Positions 49,457-58,627 are shown, counted from the first letter of the stretch. The stretch: 64,000 nucleotides of DNA from Salinibius halmophilus (GCF_003577475.1 NZ_QPEP01000003.1:186001-250000), one strand, 5' to 3'. Notes: a model not told the origin generated them from the letters alone. Program-made: numbers and translations.

Positions 49457-51118
49457 TTATTCTCCTCGCGCCAACTGTGGTTGGTCTTTATTTGGTGTCA
49501 CGCCCGCCATTGGCATCGCGCGATTCAATATGGCCGAGAACACTGGTGCCGCCACTTCACCACCGTAGTATTCTTCACCTTGGGGCTCATCAATGGTGAT
49601 CACCACTACCATCTCGGGATTTTCGATCGGCGCCATGCCAACAAAGGTAGAGCGATAGCGATCCGAGTCATAACCATTGGCCCCTACTTTGTGTACCGTA
49701 CCTGTCTTACCGCCGGCAGTGTAAAGCGTTAACCCAGCACGCCGACCAGTACCATCTTCTACAACGGCGCCTAGCATAGTTCTCACGTCTCTGGCGGTTT
49801 TATCAGAAAACACGCGTTTTGGCTGATCGGTTTGCACTCCCTTGACCAAGCGTGCTGGCGGCAATACCCCATCATTCGCGAGCGCACTGTAAGCGCGTGC
49901 TAAATGCACAGCCGAGGTAGTAAAACCATAGCCATATGACATTGTGGCGGTTTGGGCGTCACTCCAGCGTGGGCGATTTGTTAGCTGACCATTGGTTTCA
50001 GCTGGAAAGCCGAGGTTAAGTGGCTGACCAATACCTGTTTCCCAAAGCGCCGACCAAACATTCTGAGCACCAATGTGCAGAGCAATTTTACTGGCACCAA
50101 CGTTGCTTGAACGGCGAATAATATCGCTTAGCGAAATTTCGCCATAATTACCGGAGTCACGAATGGTTTGACCAGTAACACGCATAAAACCAGGCGAGGT
50201 GTCCACCATGTTCAACGCACCGTACTGCCCACTTTCTAATGCTGCAGCAATGGTGAAAGGCTTAATGACCGAACCTGGCTCAAATGGGTCGATCACTGCC
50301 CGGTTACGCAAACCGTTCGGATCAACCGTTGAGCGATCATTTGGGTTAAAGCTTGGCTGATTCGCTAGGGCTAATACATCCCCAGTGCGAGGATCCATAA
50401 TCACCACGCTGCCACCTTTGGCGTTACGTGCTTGCACGGCAGCTTTTAGCTCGCGGTAGGCTAGGTACTGCAATTGCGTATCTATGGTTAACTGAAGGTT
50501 GCCGCCATCGCGTGGGGCTGCCGTCTCTTCAATAACGCGAATAACGCGCCCACGCACATCTTTAACCACATCAACAGCGCCGAGTTCAGGCTGCATAAAA
50601 CCATCATACGAGCGCTCTAAGCCCTCAATGCCATTGCCATCTACATCGGTAAATCCCAGTACATTGGCCATCACCTCACCGGTTGGATAGAAGCGCTGAT
50701 ATTCAGTTTTGCCATAGATGCCATCATAATTTTTCGCCAACACAGCCTCTGCCTCACTAGGCACCATGCGACGTTCAATGTACATAAACGCTTTATTGCT
50801 AAAGCGCTGATAGCGCTCGATCAACTCGCCAGGTGACATGCCCAAATCTGCGGCTAATGCTGGTAACTGTGCTGGGTCCACTTTGCGCGGATCGGCAAAA
50901 ATAGTGGTCATCGGCGTAGACACTGCCAAGGGCTGGTTATTGCGATCAACAATCATGCCGCGACTTGCAGGCAGCACATCGGTTCTAAGCGTGCGCTGGT
51001 CACCTTGCGACGCCAGCATGCTTTGATCTACCAGTTGGATATACACAAGGCGTCCTGCTACGACCGACATTAACGCCGACAGCATCACCGTCATAACAAT
51101 AATTCGACCTTTGTACAT
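49457..51118 (-). CDS. ftsI: FtsI/PBP3, division transpeptidase
   Basis: 553 aa from the ATG at 51118 (GGAGG 7 nt upstream); the 25-codon extension runs into ftsL. One membrane helix (~5-25), a pedestal domain, then the penicillin-binding domain with nucleophile Ser283 (EPGSVIKP), SSN at 337-339 and GGKTGTVHKV. It crosslinks septal peptidoglycan with FtsW. The ftsL stop is 1 bp upstream. Confidence 0.97.
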   Translation of the reverse strand: MYKGRIIVMTVMLSALMSVVAGRLVYIQLVDQSMLASQGDQRTLRTDVLPASRGMIVDRNNQPLAVSTPMTTIFADPRKVDPAQLPALAADLGMSPGELIERYQRFSNKAFMYIERRMVPSEAEAVLAKNYDGIYGKTEYQRFYPTGEVMANVLGFTDVDGNGIEGLERSYDGFMQPELGAVDVVKDVRGRVIRVIEETAAPRDGGNLQLTIDTQLQYLAYRELKAAVQARNAKGGSVVIMDPRTGDVLALANQPSFNPNDRSTVDPNGLRNRAVIDPFEPGSVIKPFTIAAALESGQYGALNMVDTSPGFMRVTGQTIRDSGNYGEISLSDIIRRSSNVGASKIALHIGAQNVWSALWETGIGQPLNLGFPAETNGQLTNRPRWSDAQTATMSYGYGFTTSAVHLARAYSALANDGVLPPARLVKGVQTDQPKRVFSDKTARDVRTMLGAVVEDGTGRRAGLTLYTAGGKTGTVHKVGANGYDSDRYRSTFVGMAPIENPEMVVVITIDEPQGEEYYGGEVAAPVFSAILNRAMPMAGVTPNKDQPQLARGE

Positions 51119-51119
51119 C

Positions 51120-51389
51120 TTATTCCCTCCAAATAATAATGGCGTCGGCCTCTGGCAGGCCCATGTCCCATTCTTGAACCGCAATGCGCTCAACCCTTCC
51201 TAGGTTTTGCAAAGCAGTTTGCTCTAATAACAGTTGCCCATATTGTGACTGCATCTGTTGCGCTTCTTGGCGCAAGGTTTGCAATTGCGCATACAGCTGA
51301 CGCGTTTCATAACTCGTTTTAACAATGGCAATGGCAGTCGCCGCGCAGGCGAACGACAGCACTGTTGTTAACAACCAGCGATGGCGCAT
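51120..51389 (-). CDS. ftsL: FtsL, bitopic division protein
   Basis: 89 aa: a short basic start, a membrane helix (~5-23) and a periplasmic coiled coil with heptad Leu residues (ETRQLYAQLQTLRQEAQQ), ending in the IAVQEWDMGLPEA-like C-terminal motif. It forms FtsQLB, which switches on FtsWI. Its start overlaps the rsmH stop. Confidence 0.93.
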   Translation of the reverse strand: MRHRWLLTTVLSFACAATAIAIVKTSYETRQLYAQLQTLRQEAQQMQSQYGQLLLEQTALQNLGRVERIAVQEWDMGLPEADAIIIWRE

Positions 51390-52321
51390 TAAAGTTTCTC
51401 CGCCACACGCATAATGGCGCTGCGCGCCCGAACATTTTCTTCTATCTCAATCTGGCTAGCCTTACGTGCTTTACCAATTAGCTTTACTCGCACCCCTTGT
51501 GCGTCACCAGTAACAGGCAAACCACGCGGCAGCTCTTTGCCCTTGGCCTCTTTGCGCATGAACTGCTTCACCATGCGGTCTTCTAGCGAGTGGAAGCTAA
51601 TAATGACTTGCCGACCACCTGGCGAAAGCATTTCTAGCGAATCCGCTAAGATGGTTTCTAACTCGCCTAATTCATTATTCACTCGAATGCGAATCGCTTG
51701 GAAAATGCGCGTAGCTGGGTGCTTGTTTTTTTCATGGAACTTGCGAGGAATGGATTGCGCGACCAAGTTAGCCAACTGAAGTGTGTTGCGAAACGGCTCA
51801 AGCTGGCGCGCTTCAACAATTTTACCGGCAATTTTGCGGCTAAACTTTTCTTCGCCATAGGTAAAGAACACGTCCACCATTTCTGCTTCGTCCGCTTCAT
51901 TGACCCACTGCGCGGCCGATATGCCGGCATCAGGATTCATCCGCATATCTAGCGGGCCGTCTTGGCGAAAACTAAAACCACGCGATGCGTCATCTAGCTG
52001 AGGTGACGACACACCTAAATCCAGCAACAAGCCATCAATGCTACCGACGCCCTGCTCAGCAAGCGCCTGCTGCAACTCAATAAACCCACAATGACACACG
52101 GTCACTCGCGGATCTTCACTAGCTAATGCATTGGCAATGGCAATCGCCTCTGGATCTTTATCAAAAACAAACAAGCGACCCTGCTCGCTAAGCTGTGACA
52201 AAATCAGCCGCGAATGACCACCGCGACCAAAGGTGCCGTCAACATAAACGCCATCGGGATTTGTCACCAATAGCTCAACAGCCTCATCGAGCAACACGGT
52301 TTTGTGGTTAAACGTACTCAT
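51389..52321 (-). CDS. rsmH: RsmH, 16S rRNA (C1402-N4)-methyltransferase
   Basis: 310 aa. [17 protein letters not shown] is the SAM-binding loop; [20 protein letters not shown] and [16 protein letters not shown] are family motifs. It modifies the same nucleotide that RsmI (54362) methylates on the ribose, so both C1402 enzymes lie in this window. ATGA overlap with mraZ. Confidence 0.97.
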   Translation of the reverse strand: MSTFNHKTVLLDEAVELLVTNPDGVYVDGTFGRGGHSRLILSQLSEQGRLFVFDKDPEAIAIANALASEDPRVTVCHCGFIELQQALAEQGVGSIDGLLLDLGVSSPQLDDASRGFSFRQDGPLDMRMNPDAGISAAQWVNEADEAEMVDVFFTYGEEKFSRKIAGKIVEARQLEPFRNTLQLANLVAQSIPRKFHEKNKHPATRIFQAIRIRVNNELGELETILADSLEMLSPGGRQVIISFHSLEDRMVKQFMRKEAKGKELPRGLPVTGDAQGVRVKLIGKARKASQIEIEENVRARSAIMRVAEKL

Positions 52322-52770
52322 AAAGACAAATCCTGCAGCACTTCACTGCTATCTAGTTGGCCCATCTCATCACGATAAGCATCTTGGGTTTGTTGCCAGG
52401 TGGCAGCATCCCAAAGTTCAAATTTATTCCCCAAGCCCATCAGCGTTAGTTGATGCGACAGACGGGCGTGGTCTCTTAGCGCACTGGGTAATAACACACG
52501 GCCAGCGGAATCAAGCTTTAGGTCGGCGGCTTGACCCATCAATAACCGCTGCAAGCGTCTAACTTGGGGATTTAAAGAAGGTAAAGACATGAGTTTGGCT
52601 TGCACAATTTCCCAATCAGGCTTGGGATAAATCAACAAACATGGCTCGTCCACATCCACTGTTACAACCAGCTCGCTATCACAATAGTCAGCCAATTCGG
52701 GGCGCAAGCGGCTAGGCAACGCAAATCGACCTTTATTGTCGAGCGTTGGCGTATGAATACCGCGCAACAT
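52318..52770 (-). CDS. mraZ: MraZ, dcw cluster transcription regulator
   Basis: 150 aa when started at the ATG at 52770 ([19 protein letters not shown]), which matches the family's MFRG start; an ATG at 52794 would add eight residues, and one at 52845 is ruled out because it lies at the transcription start. Two SpoVT/AbrB-like halves, with [13 protein letters not shown] and [13 protein letters not shown] as the two DNA-binding signatures. MraZ represses its own promoter. No clear ribosome-binding site precedes either start. Confidence 0.92.
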   Translation of the reverse strand: MLRGIHTPTLDNKGRFALPSRLRPELADYCDSELVVTVDVDEPCLLIYPKPDWEIVQAKLMSLPSLNPQVRRLQRLLMGQAADLKLDSAGRVLLPSALRDHARLSHQLTLMGLGNKFELWDAATWQQTQDAYRDEMGQLDSSEVLQDLSL

Positions 52771-52818
52771 GATTGACTGAGTTTGATTGTCCATTTTGAC
52801 GATTTTTTGTGGCTGAGT

Positions 52819-52852
52819 CCACAATTCTCCACTTTCTCCCACCATTCACCAC
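52819..52852 (-). promoter_or_regulatory. MraZ operator: four GTGG boxes at 10-bp spacing
   Basis: On the minus strand GTGG occurs at 52852, 52842, 52832 and 52822, exactly 10 bp (one helix turn) apart. The array starts within the mraZ -10 and covers the start site. MraZ is known to bind tandem short G-rich repeats with 10-bp period upstream of its own gene. Confidence 0.8.
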
Positions 52853-52879
52853 TATAGAAACCCACAACAATCAATGCAA
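52851..52879 (-). promoter_or_regulatory. Pmra, sigma70 promoter of the dcw cluster
   Basis: TTGCAT (52879-52874) and TATAGT (52856-52851) are separated by exactly 17 bp on the minus strand. The start would be near 52844, some 74 nt before the mraZ ATG. Confidence 0.75.
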
Positions 52880-53018
52880 GCTGAGAAATGGCCTGATATG
52901 TAAGTAAATTGCTGTTAATCGTATCCGTGCGTAACGATCAGAAATTGGCGCGAGGCCACAAGAAATAAGGAGAATGGCGAACAGTGTGGCAAATGTGACG
53001 AAAAAGAGACAAACAAAC

Positions 53019-53031
53019 GGTAACAATTACC
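53019..53031 (-). terminator. Possible rnpB terminator
   Basis: GGTAA-CAA-TTACC is a 5-bp stem, followed on the minus strand by a T-rich tract (TTTGTTTGTCTCTTTTT). It lies about 40 bp past the mature 3' end of RNase P RNA. Confidence 0.4.
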
Positions 53032-53070
53032 ATTTCGGGAGCTGTAGTGGGGAAAAGTGGGGGAAAAGTG

Positions 53071-53415
<345 letters not shown>

Positions 53416-53421
53416 GCGGCA

Positions 53422-53449
53422 ATACTACCCGTTGCAGCCCAGTAAGCAA
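53422..53449 (-). promoter_or_regulatory. rnpB promoter
   Basis: TTGCTT (53449-53444) and TAGTAT (53427-53422) are 16 bp apart, directly before the RNA. The region after the -10 is GC-rich (GCCGCCCG), as expected for stringently controlled stable-RNA promoters. Confidence 0.6.
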
Positions 53450-53520
53450 GTAAAATAACGTTTCGAGTGAGAGTGGCGGGCGCGAAAACCATTGGGCTAG
53501 GATTCGACATGGGTTTCGGC

Positions 53521-53628
53521 TTGGCAAGAGGTAACGGCTTGCGGACACGGTGCAAGTACATCCCTGTAACCTCGTCATCTGCCATCCCTGGCAGCTGACG
53601 GTCCGCAAACTCGTCACACTCTTGCCAC
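53521..53628. repeat. Cloverleaf-like palindromic element upstream of rnpB
   Basis: GGCAAGAG (53523-53530) pairs with CTCTTGCC (53619-53626), and TTGCGGAC (53539-53546) with GTCCGCAA (53601-53608). Inside are TACA-TCCC-TGTA (53557-53568) and CTGCCA-TCCC-TGGCAG (53579-53594). The CATCCCTG arms and GTCCGCAA resemble the block at 4849, so both probably belong to one intergenic repeat superfamily. I see no gene in 53450-53765. Confidence 0.75.
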
Positions 53629-53765
53629 GCCTTGAGTCCACTAGCGATTCACCACCCAATGTACTTCGCGACCCGTTCGACATCGCGGCACATCGTAGTC
53701 ACGAATCATCGGCACCATCAAAACCGACAACAAAACTCAATTCAAGCTAAGCCAACGCACTTACA

Positions 53766-53806
53766 CAAACAAACAAACAAACAAACAAACAAACAAACAA
53801 ACAAAC
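53766..53806. repeat. (CAAA)10 tetranucleotide microsatellite
   Basis: Ten uninterrupted CAAA units plus one C. It starts 69 bp before the ATG of the orphan gene and lies in an open frame continuous with it. Tetranucleotide tracts of this length are classic slipped-strand, phase-variation sequences. Confidence 0.97.
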
Positions 53807-53874
53807 GGACATTACAAGGCTCGTCGCCACACACTGCTAGTCTAAATTTATCTGTACAACTTATTGGTGAAGAT

Positions 53875-54234
53875 ATGGACGTTAGCAACGCCACAACCGT
53901 TTATCGAGCCCCATCGATCAGCAATCAACGCCTGGACTTTAGTAGCAAAAACTTCAGTAGCGAAGAGCGCTCAACGGTAAACCAAATCGCGATATTGCAG
54001 GATGAGTCATTCGCCCATACTGCAACCCGGTATCAACTAACCAAGCACGTCGGCATCGAAAAAGGTATCGCCTTTAAGGATGGCATTACTGTTGTCGAAA
54101 ACATTGGCGACTTTGTCAAAGCGCTTCGAAACAAAGCAGAGCAAATGGGTGGCACAGACCGCTTTGGCGTCAAAGCTGAGCAGTACCACAATATGGGTGT
54201 CGCCAAAGGCTATTTTGTCGACGAACGGATTTAA
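53875..54234 (+). CDS. Orphan 119-aa protein of unknown function
   Basis: I place the start at the ATG at 53875 (MDVSNATTVY, GGTGAA just upstream). The open frame runs left through the microsatellite to 53632, but that part translates to low-complexity His/Gln/Thr sequence. The protein is soluble, mixed alpha/beta in look, without signal peptide, Cys or known motif; its C-terminal half is the better ordered part (KGIAFKDGITVVENIGDFVK, DRFGVKAEQYHNMGVAKGYF). I do not recognise a family. It is inserted between rnpB and rsmI, which are adjacent in relatives. Confidence 0.6.
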   Translation: MDVSNATTVYRAPSISNQRLDFSSKNFSSEERSTVNQIAILQDESFAHTATRYQLTKHVGIEKGIAFKDGITVVENIGDFVKALRNKAEQMGGTDRFGVKAEQYHNMGVAKGYFVDERI

Positions 54235-54325
54235 TTCTCAATCTGACATTTATCAGCCCTAGTCGCGAAGAACATTGGGCGGAATTACTCACCAGCAAAC
54301 TACCCCGTTGCAGGCCAAATATTTT

Positions 54326-54354
54326 CGCGCTAGCTGGCATTGAAGCCAGCCGCG
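54326..54354. terminator. Hairpin between the orphan gene and rsmI
   Basis: GCTGGC-ATTGAA-GCCAGC (54333-54350), extended by CGCG on both sides, lies between two convergent genes. No T-tract follows on either strand, so it is a weak bidirectional terminator at best. Confidence 0.35.
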
Positions 54355-54361
54355 ATATTAA

Positions 54362-55195
54362 TCAAGAATCTAGTTTGGCGTACCACTCTCGTTTATTGCC
54401 GCCAAATAATTGCGCCATAATTTTTGCTGCTTGTTTAGTTGGCAGCTCACTAAGTGCGGCAATCACTTGTTGCTCTGATAACTGGCCAGCGCCACCTTCT
54501 GGGTTACCGGCGACCATGACAACAAACTCGCCTTTCTTTTGCATTGGGTCAGCTTTTAGCTGATCGACTAGCGTTTCGCCGGTTCCAGTTAGTACTGTTT
54601 CAAACTTTTTGGTCAACTCGCGGGCGATCACCACTTGTCTGCCCGGCATGGTTTCGCCGATATCCGCCAGCATATCTTCAATGCGATGGGTGCTCTCGTA
54701 CATAACCGACGTGCCAGTGTTGCTGGCAATTTCTTGCAGGCGTTTTTTGCGGGCACCACTTTTGGCTGGCAAAAATCCTTCGAAGGTGAAGCGATCGGTT
54801 GGTAAACCTGAGATCGACAGCGCGGCAATCAATGCACAAGGCCCGGGCACAGCCACCAAGTCATAGCCTGCTTCGCGAAGTAGGTTTACCACAGCATAAC
54901 CGGGGTCGGAAATCAGTGGTGTGCCCGCATCACTGACCAGCGCTAGGTTCTGGCCAGCATCTAACCAGCTAGCAACTTGCTTAGCACGCTCTACTTCGTT
55001 GTGCTCATGCAACGACACCAACTTTTGGTAATGCACACCGGCTAATTGCAAAAGCTGTTTGGTATTGCGGGTATCTTCCGCCAAAATAACGTCTGCATCA
55101 GCAAGGGTTTGCTTTGCGCGCTCGCTTAGGTCTGCTAGATTACCGATTGGGGTGGCAACCACCGCTAACTGACCCTGAGCTGTAGATGAATTCAT
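54362..55195 (-). CDS. rsmI: RsmI, 16S rRNA (C1402-2'-O)-methyltransferase
   Basis: 277 aa. VATPIGNLADLSERA, LAEDTRNTKQLL, LVSDAGTPLISDPGY, VPGPCALIAALSISGLPT and FEGFLPAK are the tetrapyrrole-methylase-fold motifs typical of RsmI (YraL). It adds the ribose methyl to C1402, with RsmH adding the base methyl. Divergent from lpoA, as in most gammaproteobacteria. Confidence 0.97.
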   Translation of the reverse strand: MNSSTAQGQLAVVATPIGNLADLSERAKQTLADADVILAEDTRNTKQLLQLAGVHYQKLVSLHEHNEVERAKQVASWLDAGQNLALVSDAGTPLISDPGYAVVNLLREAGYDLVAVPGPCALIAALSISGLPTDRFTFEGFLPAKSGARKKRLQEIASNTGTSVMYESTHRIEDMLADIGETMPGRQVVIARELTKKFETVLTGTGETLVDQLKADPMQKKGEFVVMVAGNPEGGAGQLSEQQVIAALSELPTKQAAKIMAQLFGGNKREWYAKLDS

Positions 55196-55202
55196 TTGCG
55201 CC

Positions 55203-55231
55203 TCTACAAGTTATGATGCGTGCCATATACT
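55203..55231 (+). promoter_or_regulatory. Candidate lpoA promoter
   Basis: TCTACA (55203-55208) and TATACT (55226-55231) are 17 bp apart, 37 bp before the lpoA start. It lies in the 72-bp gap to the divergent rsmI. Confidence 0.5.
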
Positions 55232-55267
55232 ATGGCGATTAATTGACGATTGTGAAACGGATTACCA

Positions 55268-57019
55268 ATGAAGCTTGTGCACAAAATTTTACTGGTTTTA
55301 TTTGTTGCCATCATTGCTGGCTGTGCGACAACACCGCGAACAACAACGCCAGATTTTAGTGGTGACCCGATTGCACAAGCGCAAAGCTATGTTAACGCAG
55401 GGCGCTATCAAGACGCACGTAATGTTTTACTGCAAGAGTCTATCCAATCGCTCAGCATTGCCGACCAAACCGACTATGTTTTACTGCGCGCCGAAATTGC
55501 CCAGCAACTCGACAACCCAGCGGAAGTGCTAACCTGGTTGTCGGGTGAGTATGTTTATTTGTTAGATAGCCTGCCACAAGCAGAACTGATTCGTATTTCC
55601 GAGCAGCGCATTTGGGCGCACGAACAACTTTTACAATGGTATCAAGCTGCCCGTGAGCGTGTGTTTATTGCACCCCTGTTAGTCGATGCCGACATGCAAG
55701 CAGTGCACGATGCGATTTGGCGCAACCTTGCTTCGTTAGAAAGCAGCGACATTGAACAACTAATGATGAATGAAAGCAGCCCCGACCTAACAGGCTGGCT
55801 TTCATTGGCGCAGTTATACAAACGCTGGCAGGCCTCACCAGAGCAGCTATCGGCTTCTATCACATTATGGCGCCAGCGCTTTAACAATCACCCTGCGGCT
55901 GAACTACTGCCAACCGAGTTAATGCAGATTACCGGTGCTGGGCTTGTGATGGGCGATACGGTTGGTATTGCTTTGCCATTGAGTGGCGCACTAAAAGCTT
56001 CAGGTGAGGCAGTATTAAACGGCTTTATGGCTGCTTATTACGAGCATTTGCAAGCCGGCGGCACGGCAATTGAGTTGGTCATTGCTGATACTGAAAAATC
56101 GACGATTACCGATATCTACCAGCAGTTTGCTAGCAGTGGCGTGAGCATGATGGTCGGCCCACTTCGTCAAGAAAAGCTACTTGAAGTACTATCACTGCCA
56201 CAAGACTTACCAATCATTGCCTTAAACCAAACATCCCAGCACCGTCCAGGCCTTTACCAGTTCGCCTTAGCGCCCGAGCATGACTTACCAATCATTCTCG
56301 CCGACGCCAAAGCACGTGGTTTTGACAATGGTGCCATCATCTACCCAGCCAATAGTTATGGCGAGCGCATGCGCCGGGCTTTTTATAGCCAATGGCAAAC
56401 ACAAGAATTTGGTATTGTTGGTGATGAGGCCTTTGAACAAACTGATCGCCGCAGCTGGCTGGATAATGTACAAAGTCTATTAGGCGTTGATGCATCTAAC
56501 CTTAGAGCACGTCGACTAGCAGCCAACTTAGGCACATCGTTAGAAACCACCGCCCGTATTCGCCAAGACTTAGATTTTGTATTGATGGTTGCCTCTCCAG
56601 AGGAAGCACAGTTGTTAAAACCACTATTCAACCAGCAGTTCGCTGAAAACATGCCAATTTATGGCTTGTCTACACTAGCAACGGCCAATCGCCAGCTAAC
56701 CGACCTGCAAGGTATGCGCTTGGCCGCAACACCATGGCAGCTAAACCAATACCCGATTGAAAGCACTCTGGCTCGCACGCATGGCGACTTAGGGGTTTAT
56801 CAAGGGCTGTATGCCATGGGGGCCGACACCTTCGCCTTGCAGCTTCGCTTAAGCTGGGCACAAGATCCAAGTGCCGTGCGTATTCTTGGCGCAACCGGCT
56901 CACTCACCATTGATGAATTTGGTCGCGTACAACGCCAACTAAGCATGGCTGAAATTAATGAGCGCGGTGTACAAGCCTTGCCTACAATACAGCAGAACCC
57001 ATTCAGCACTAGAGAGTAA
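55268..57019 (+). CDS. lpoA: LpoA, outer-membrane lipoprotein activator of PBP1a
   Basis: 583 aa. Lipobox IIAGC with lipidated Cys19. The N-terminal ~200 residues are TPR-like helices (AQSYVNAGRYQDARNVLL); the C-terminal part is a periplasmic-binding-protein fold (GIALPLSGALKASGEAVLNGFMAAY from ~225). It reaches through the wall to stimulate PBP1a. yraN, diaA and dolP follow in one operon. Confidence 0.93.
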   Translation: MKLVHKILLVLFVAIIAGCATTPRTTTPDFSGDPIAQAQSYVNAGRYQDARNVLLQESIQSLSIADQTDYVLLRAEIAQQLDNPAEVLTWLSGEYVYLLDSLPQAELIRISEQRIWAHEQLLQWYQAARERVFIAPLLVDADMQAVHDAIWRNLASLESSDIEQLMMNESSPDLTGWLSLAQLYKRWQASPEQLSASITLWRQRFNNHPAAELLPTELMQITGAGLVMGDTVGIALPLSGALKASGEAVLNGFMAAYYEHLQAGGTAIELVIADTEKSTITDIYQQFASSGVSMMVGPLRQEKLLEVLSLPQDLPIIALNQTSQHRPGLYQFALAPEHDLPIILADAKARGFDNGAIIYPANSYGERMRRAFYSQWQTQEFGIVGDEAFEQTDRRSWLDNVQSLLGVDASNLRARRLAANLGTSLETTARIRQDLDFVLMVASPEEAQLLKPLFNQQFAENMPIYGLSTLATANRQLTDLQGMRLAATPWQLNQYPIESTLARTHGDLGVYQGLYAMGADTFALQLRLSWAQDPSAVRILGATGSLTIDEFGRVQRQLSMAEINERGVQALPTIQQNPFSTRE

Positions 57020-57021
57020 CT

Positions 57022-57363
57022 ATGCAACACTGGCTCAGAGGACGAGCAGCAGAAAACAAAGCACAACAATGGCTGCAACAGCAAGGACTAACACCCGTAA
57101 CAAAGAATTTTAACGCGAAGGGTGGTGAGATCGACCTAATCATGATGGATGGCAGCACGCTAGTGTTTGTTGAAGTACGTCATCGCACCCAAGGAACCGA
57201 TACCGCCCTAGCAAGTGTTGATTGGCGCAAGCAACGCCGTATCATTAAAGCCGCCCAGCAGTATTTGCAGCGCCAAAGTACTTGGCCTGCTTGTCGTTTC
57301 GACGTAATTGCCATGGCAACCGATGAATCACCCATATGGATTAAGGCCGCATTTGATGTCTGA
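57022..57363 (+). CDS. yraN: YraN, UPF0102 nuclease-fold protein
   Basis: 113 aa. GRAAENKAQQWLQQQG and NFNAKGGEIDLIMMDGSTLVFVEVR show the restriction-endonuclease-like E...GEIDLI...VEVK/R signature. The function is unknown; a role in DNA processing is often suggested. It lies 2 bp after lpoA and overlaps diaA by 8 bp. Confidence 0.92.
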   Translation: MQHWLRGRAAENKAQQWLQQQGLTPVTKNFNAKGGEIDLIMMDGSTLVFVEVRHRTQGTDTALASVDWRKQRRIIKAAQQYLQRQSTWPACRFDVIAMATDESPIWIKAAFDV

Positions 57364-57964
57364 GAGCGAGTTAGACCAGCGAATCATTGAACAGTTTGTA
57401 AATAGTATTGAATCCGCTCAGCAGACGGTTAGCGAATTGGCACCCAGCATTGAAGAGGCCTGTTCGGCTATGGTTGAAACCCTGTTGGGTGACGGCAAGA
57501 TAATTACTTGCGGCAATGGTTTAGCAGGCTTGGAAGCGCAACGCCTGTCCACTGTATTATTGAACCGCTTTGAGCGTGACCGCCCAAGTTTACCGGCATT
57601 TAATTTAACCACAGATACCATTGCTCACACGGCCATTGCAGCAACCTACCAATTCAATCAAATCTACGCCAAACAGCTCGAAGCGCTTGGCCATGAGAAC
57701 GATGTATTGGTCATTTTCTCGGTATCTGGCCGCTCTGCTAACCTTGTCAATGCAGTCACCACGGCACATGATCGCGGCATGCGAGTAATTGCCCTAACCG
57801 CTCGCGACGGTGGCAATGTGGCTTCTGTATTAACCGATAGCGACATTGAGTTACGAGTCCCCCATGATCGCGCGCCACTTATTCACGAAAGCTTCCATAT
57901 GTTGGTAAACTGCTTTGCAAGTAACGTTGATCATTTATTATTTGGCTTTGATGAGGAATTCTAG
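57356..57964 (+). CDS. diaA: DiaA/GmhA-type SIS-domain protein
   Basis: 202 aa. SIS fold with CGNGLAGLEAQRLSTVLLNRFERDR, LTTDTIAHTAIAATY and VLVIFSVSGRSANLVNAV, cited here as short motifs. The sugar-isomerase glycine loop usually reads CGNGGSAADAQ; here it is CGNGLAGLEAQ, which fits the DnaA-binding DiaA role better than a heptose isomerase. In E. coli DiaA helps DnaA assemble at oriC. Position after yraN also fits diaA. Confidence 0.85.
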   Translation: MSESELDQRIIEQFVNSIESAQQTVSELAPSIEEACSAMVETLLGDGKIITCGNGLAGLEAQRLSTVLLNRFERDRPSLPAFNLTTDTIAHTAIAATYQFNQIYAKQLEALGHENDVLVIFSVSGRSANLVNAVTTAHDRGMRVIALTARDGGNVASVLTDSDIELRVPHDRAPLIHESFHMLVNCFASNVDHLLFGFDEEF

Positions 57965-58521
57965 TGCGACGCTATATAGTTATCATGGCGCTTACCAGCA
58001 CAATTTTGTTTGGCTGCGCCTCAACACCACAGCCGGATACTACGCCGGTAAACAATCCCAATGACCGCACAGTGGAAGGCATTAGCAGCGACACTGAGCT
58101 AGAAACACGTATTGAACGTTTGCTCGCGGAAGCAAGCCCTGCTTTTGACAACTTAGAATCATCCGCTCACGTTAACCAAGGCAACGTACTACTAGTAGGG
58201 CGTATTGGTGACCCACAAGCCATTGAACTAGCTAATGATTTAGTATTGCCACTGCCAGGCGTTGAGTCTTTGCATAATCACCTTATTGTCGGCGAAAAAC
58301 TCACCTCTACGATAAAAGCGAACGACACCTGGCTGCGTGTGCGCATCCATGCAGCCATGTTTAATGCCGATGACTTCCCGTCGCGCAAAGTAGAAGTCAT
58401 TGTTGAAAATGGCGTCGTATACTTAATGGGGAGCCTGACCGAGGACGAAGGCAGACAAGCGGCGCAATTAGCCGCAGGCGTTGAAGGCGTGCAAAAAGTG
58501 GTTACCTTGTTCGCCATTTAG
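57964..58521 (+). CDS. dolP: DolP/YraP, BON-domain outer-membrane lipoprotein
   Basis: 185 aa from a GTG that overlaps the diaA stop. Lipobox ILFGC with Cys18. Two BON domains (~45-110 and ~115-185), the second with VIVENGVVYLMGSLTEDEGRQ. DolP keeps the outer membrane intact and supports BAM and amidase control; it binds anionic lipid at division sites. In many bacteria it belongs to the RpoE regulon, notable given that rpoE is not in its usual place here. Confidence 0.92.
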   Translation: MRRYIVIMALTSTILFGCASTPQPDTTPVNNPNDRTVEGISSDTELETRIERLLAEASPAFDNLESSAHVNQGNVLLVGRIGDPQAIELANDLVLPLPGVESLHNHLIVGEKLTSTIKANDTWLRVRIHAAMFNADDFPSRKVEVIVENGVVYLMGSLTEDEGRQAAQLAAGVEGVQKVVTLFAI

Positions 58522-58627
58522 CAGGCAAAAAACATTTATCATTTTCATTTTGGCTGACTCGCGTCAAATCGCTTTCGCGTTACCTCTACTAGGCTTGTAA
58601 ATACGCCTCCAACTAGAGAGAACGACG

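Noticed and set aside
52771-52845. Longer mraZ starting at 52845
   Set aside because: That ATG coincides with the inferred transcription start and the GTGG operator, so it cannot be in the message with a ribosome-binding site.
53632-53874. N-terminal extension of the orphan gene through the microsatellite
   Set aside because: The translated part is low complexity and contains the palindromic flank; a better start with a ribosome-binding site lies at 53875. Kept open as a phase-variation possibility.
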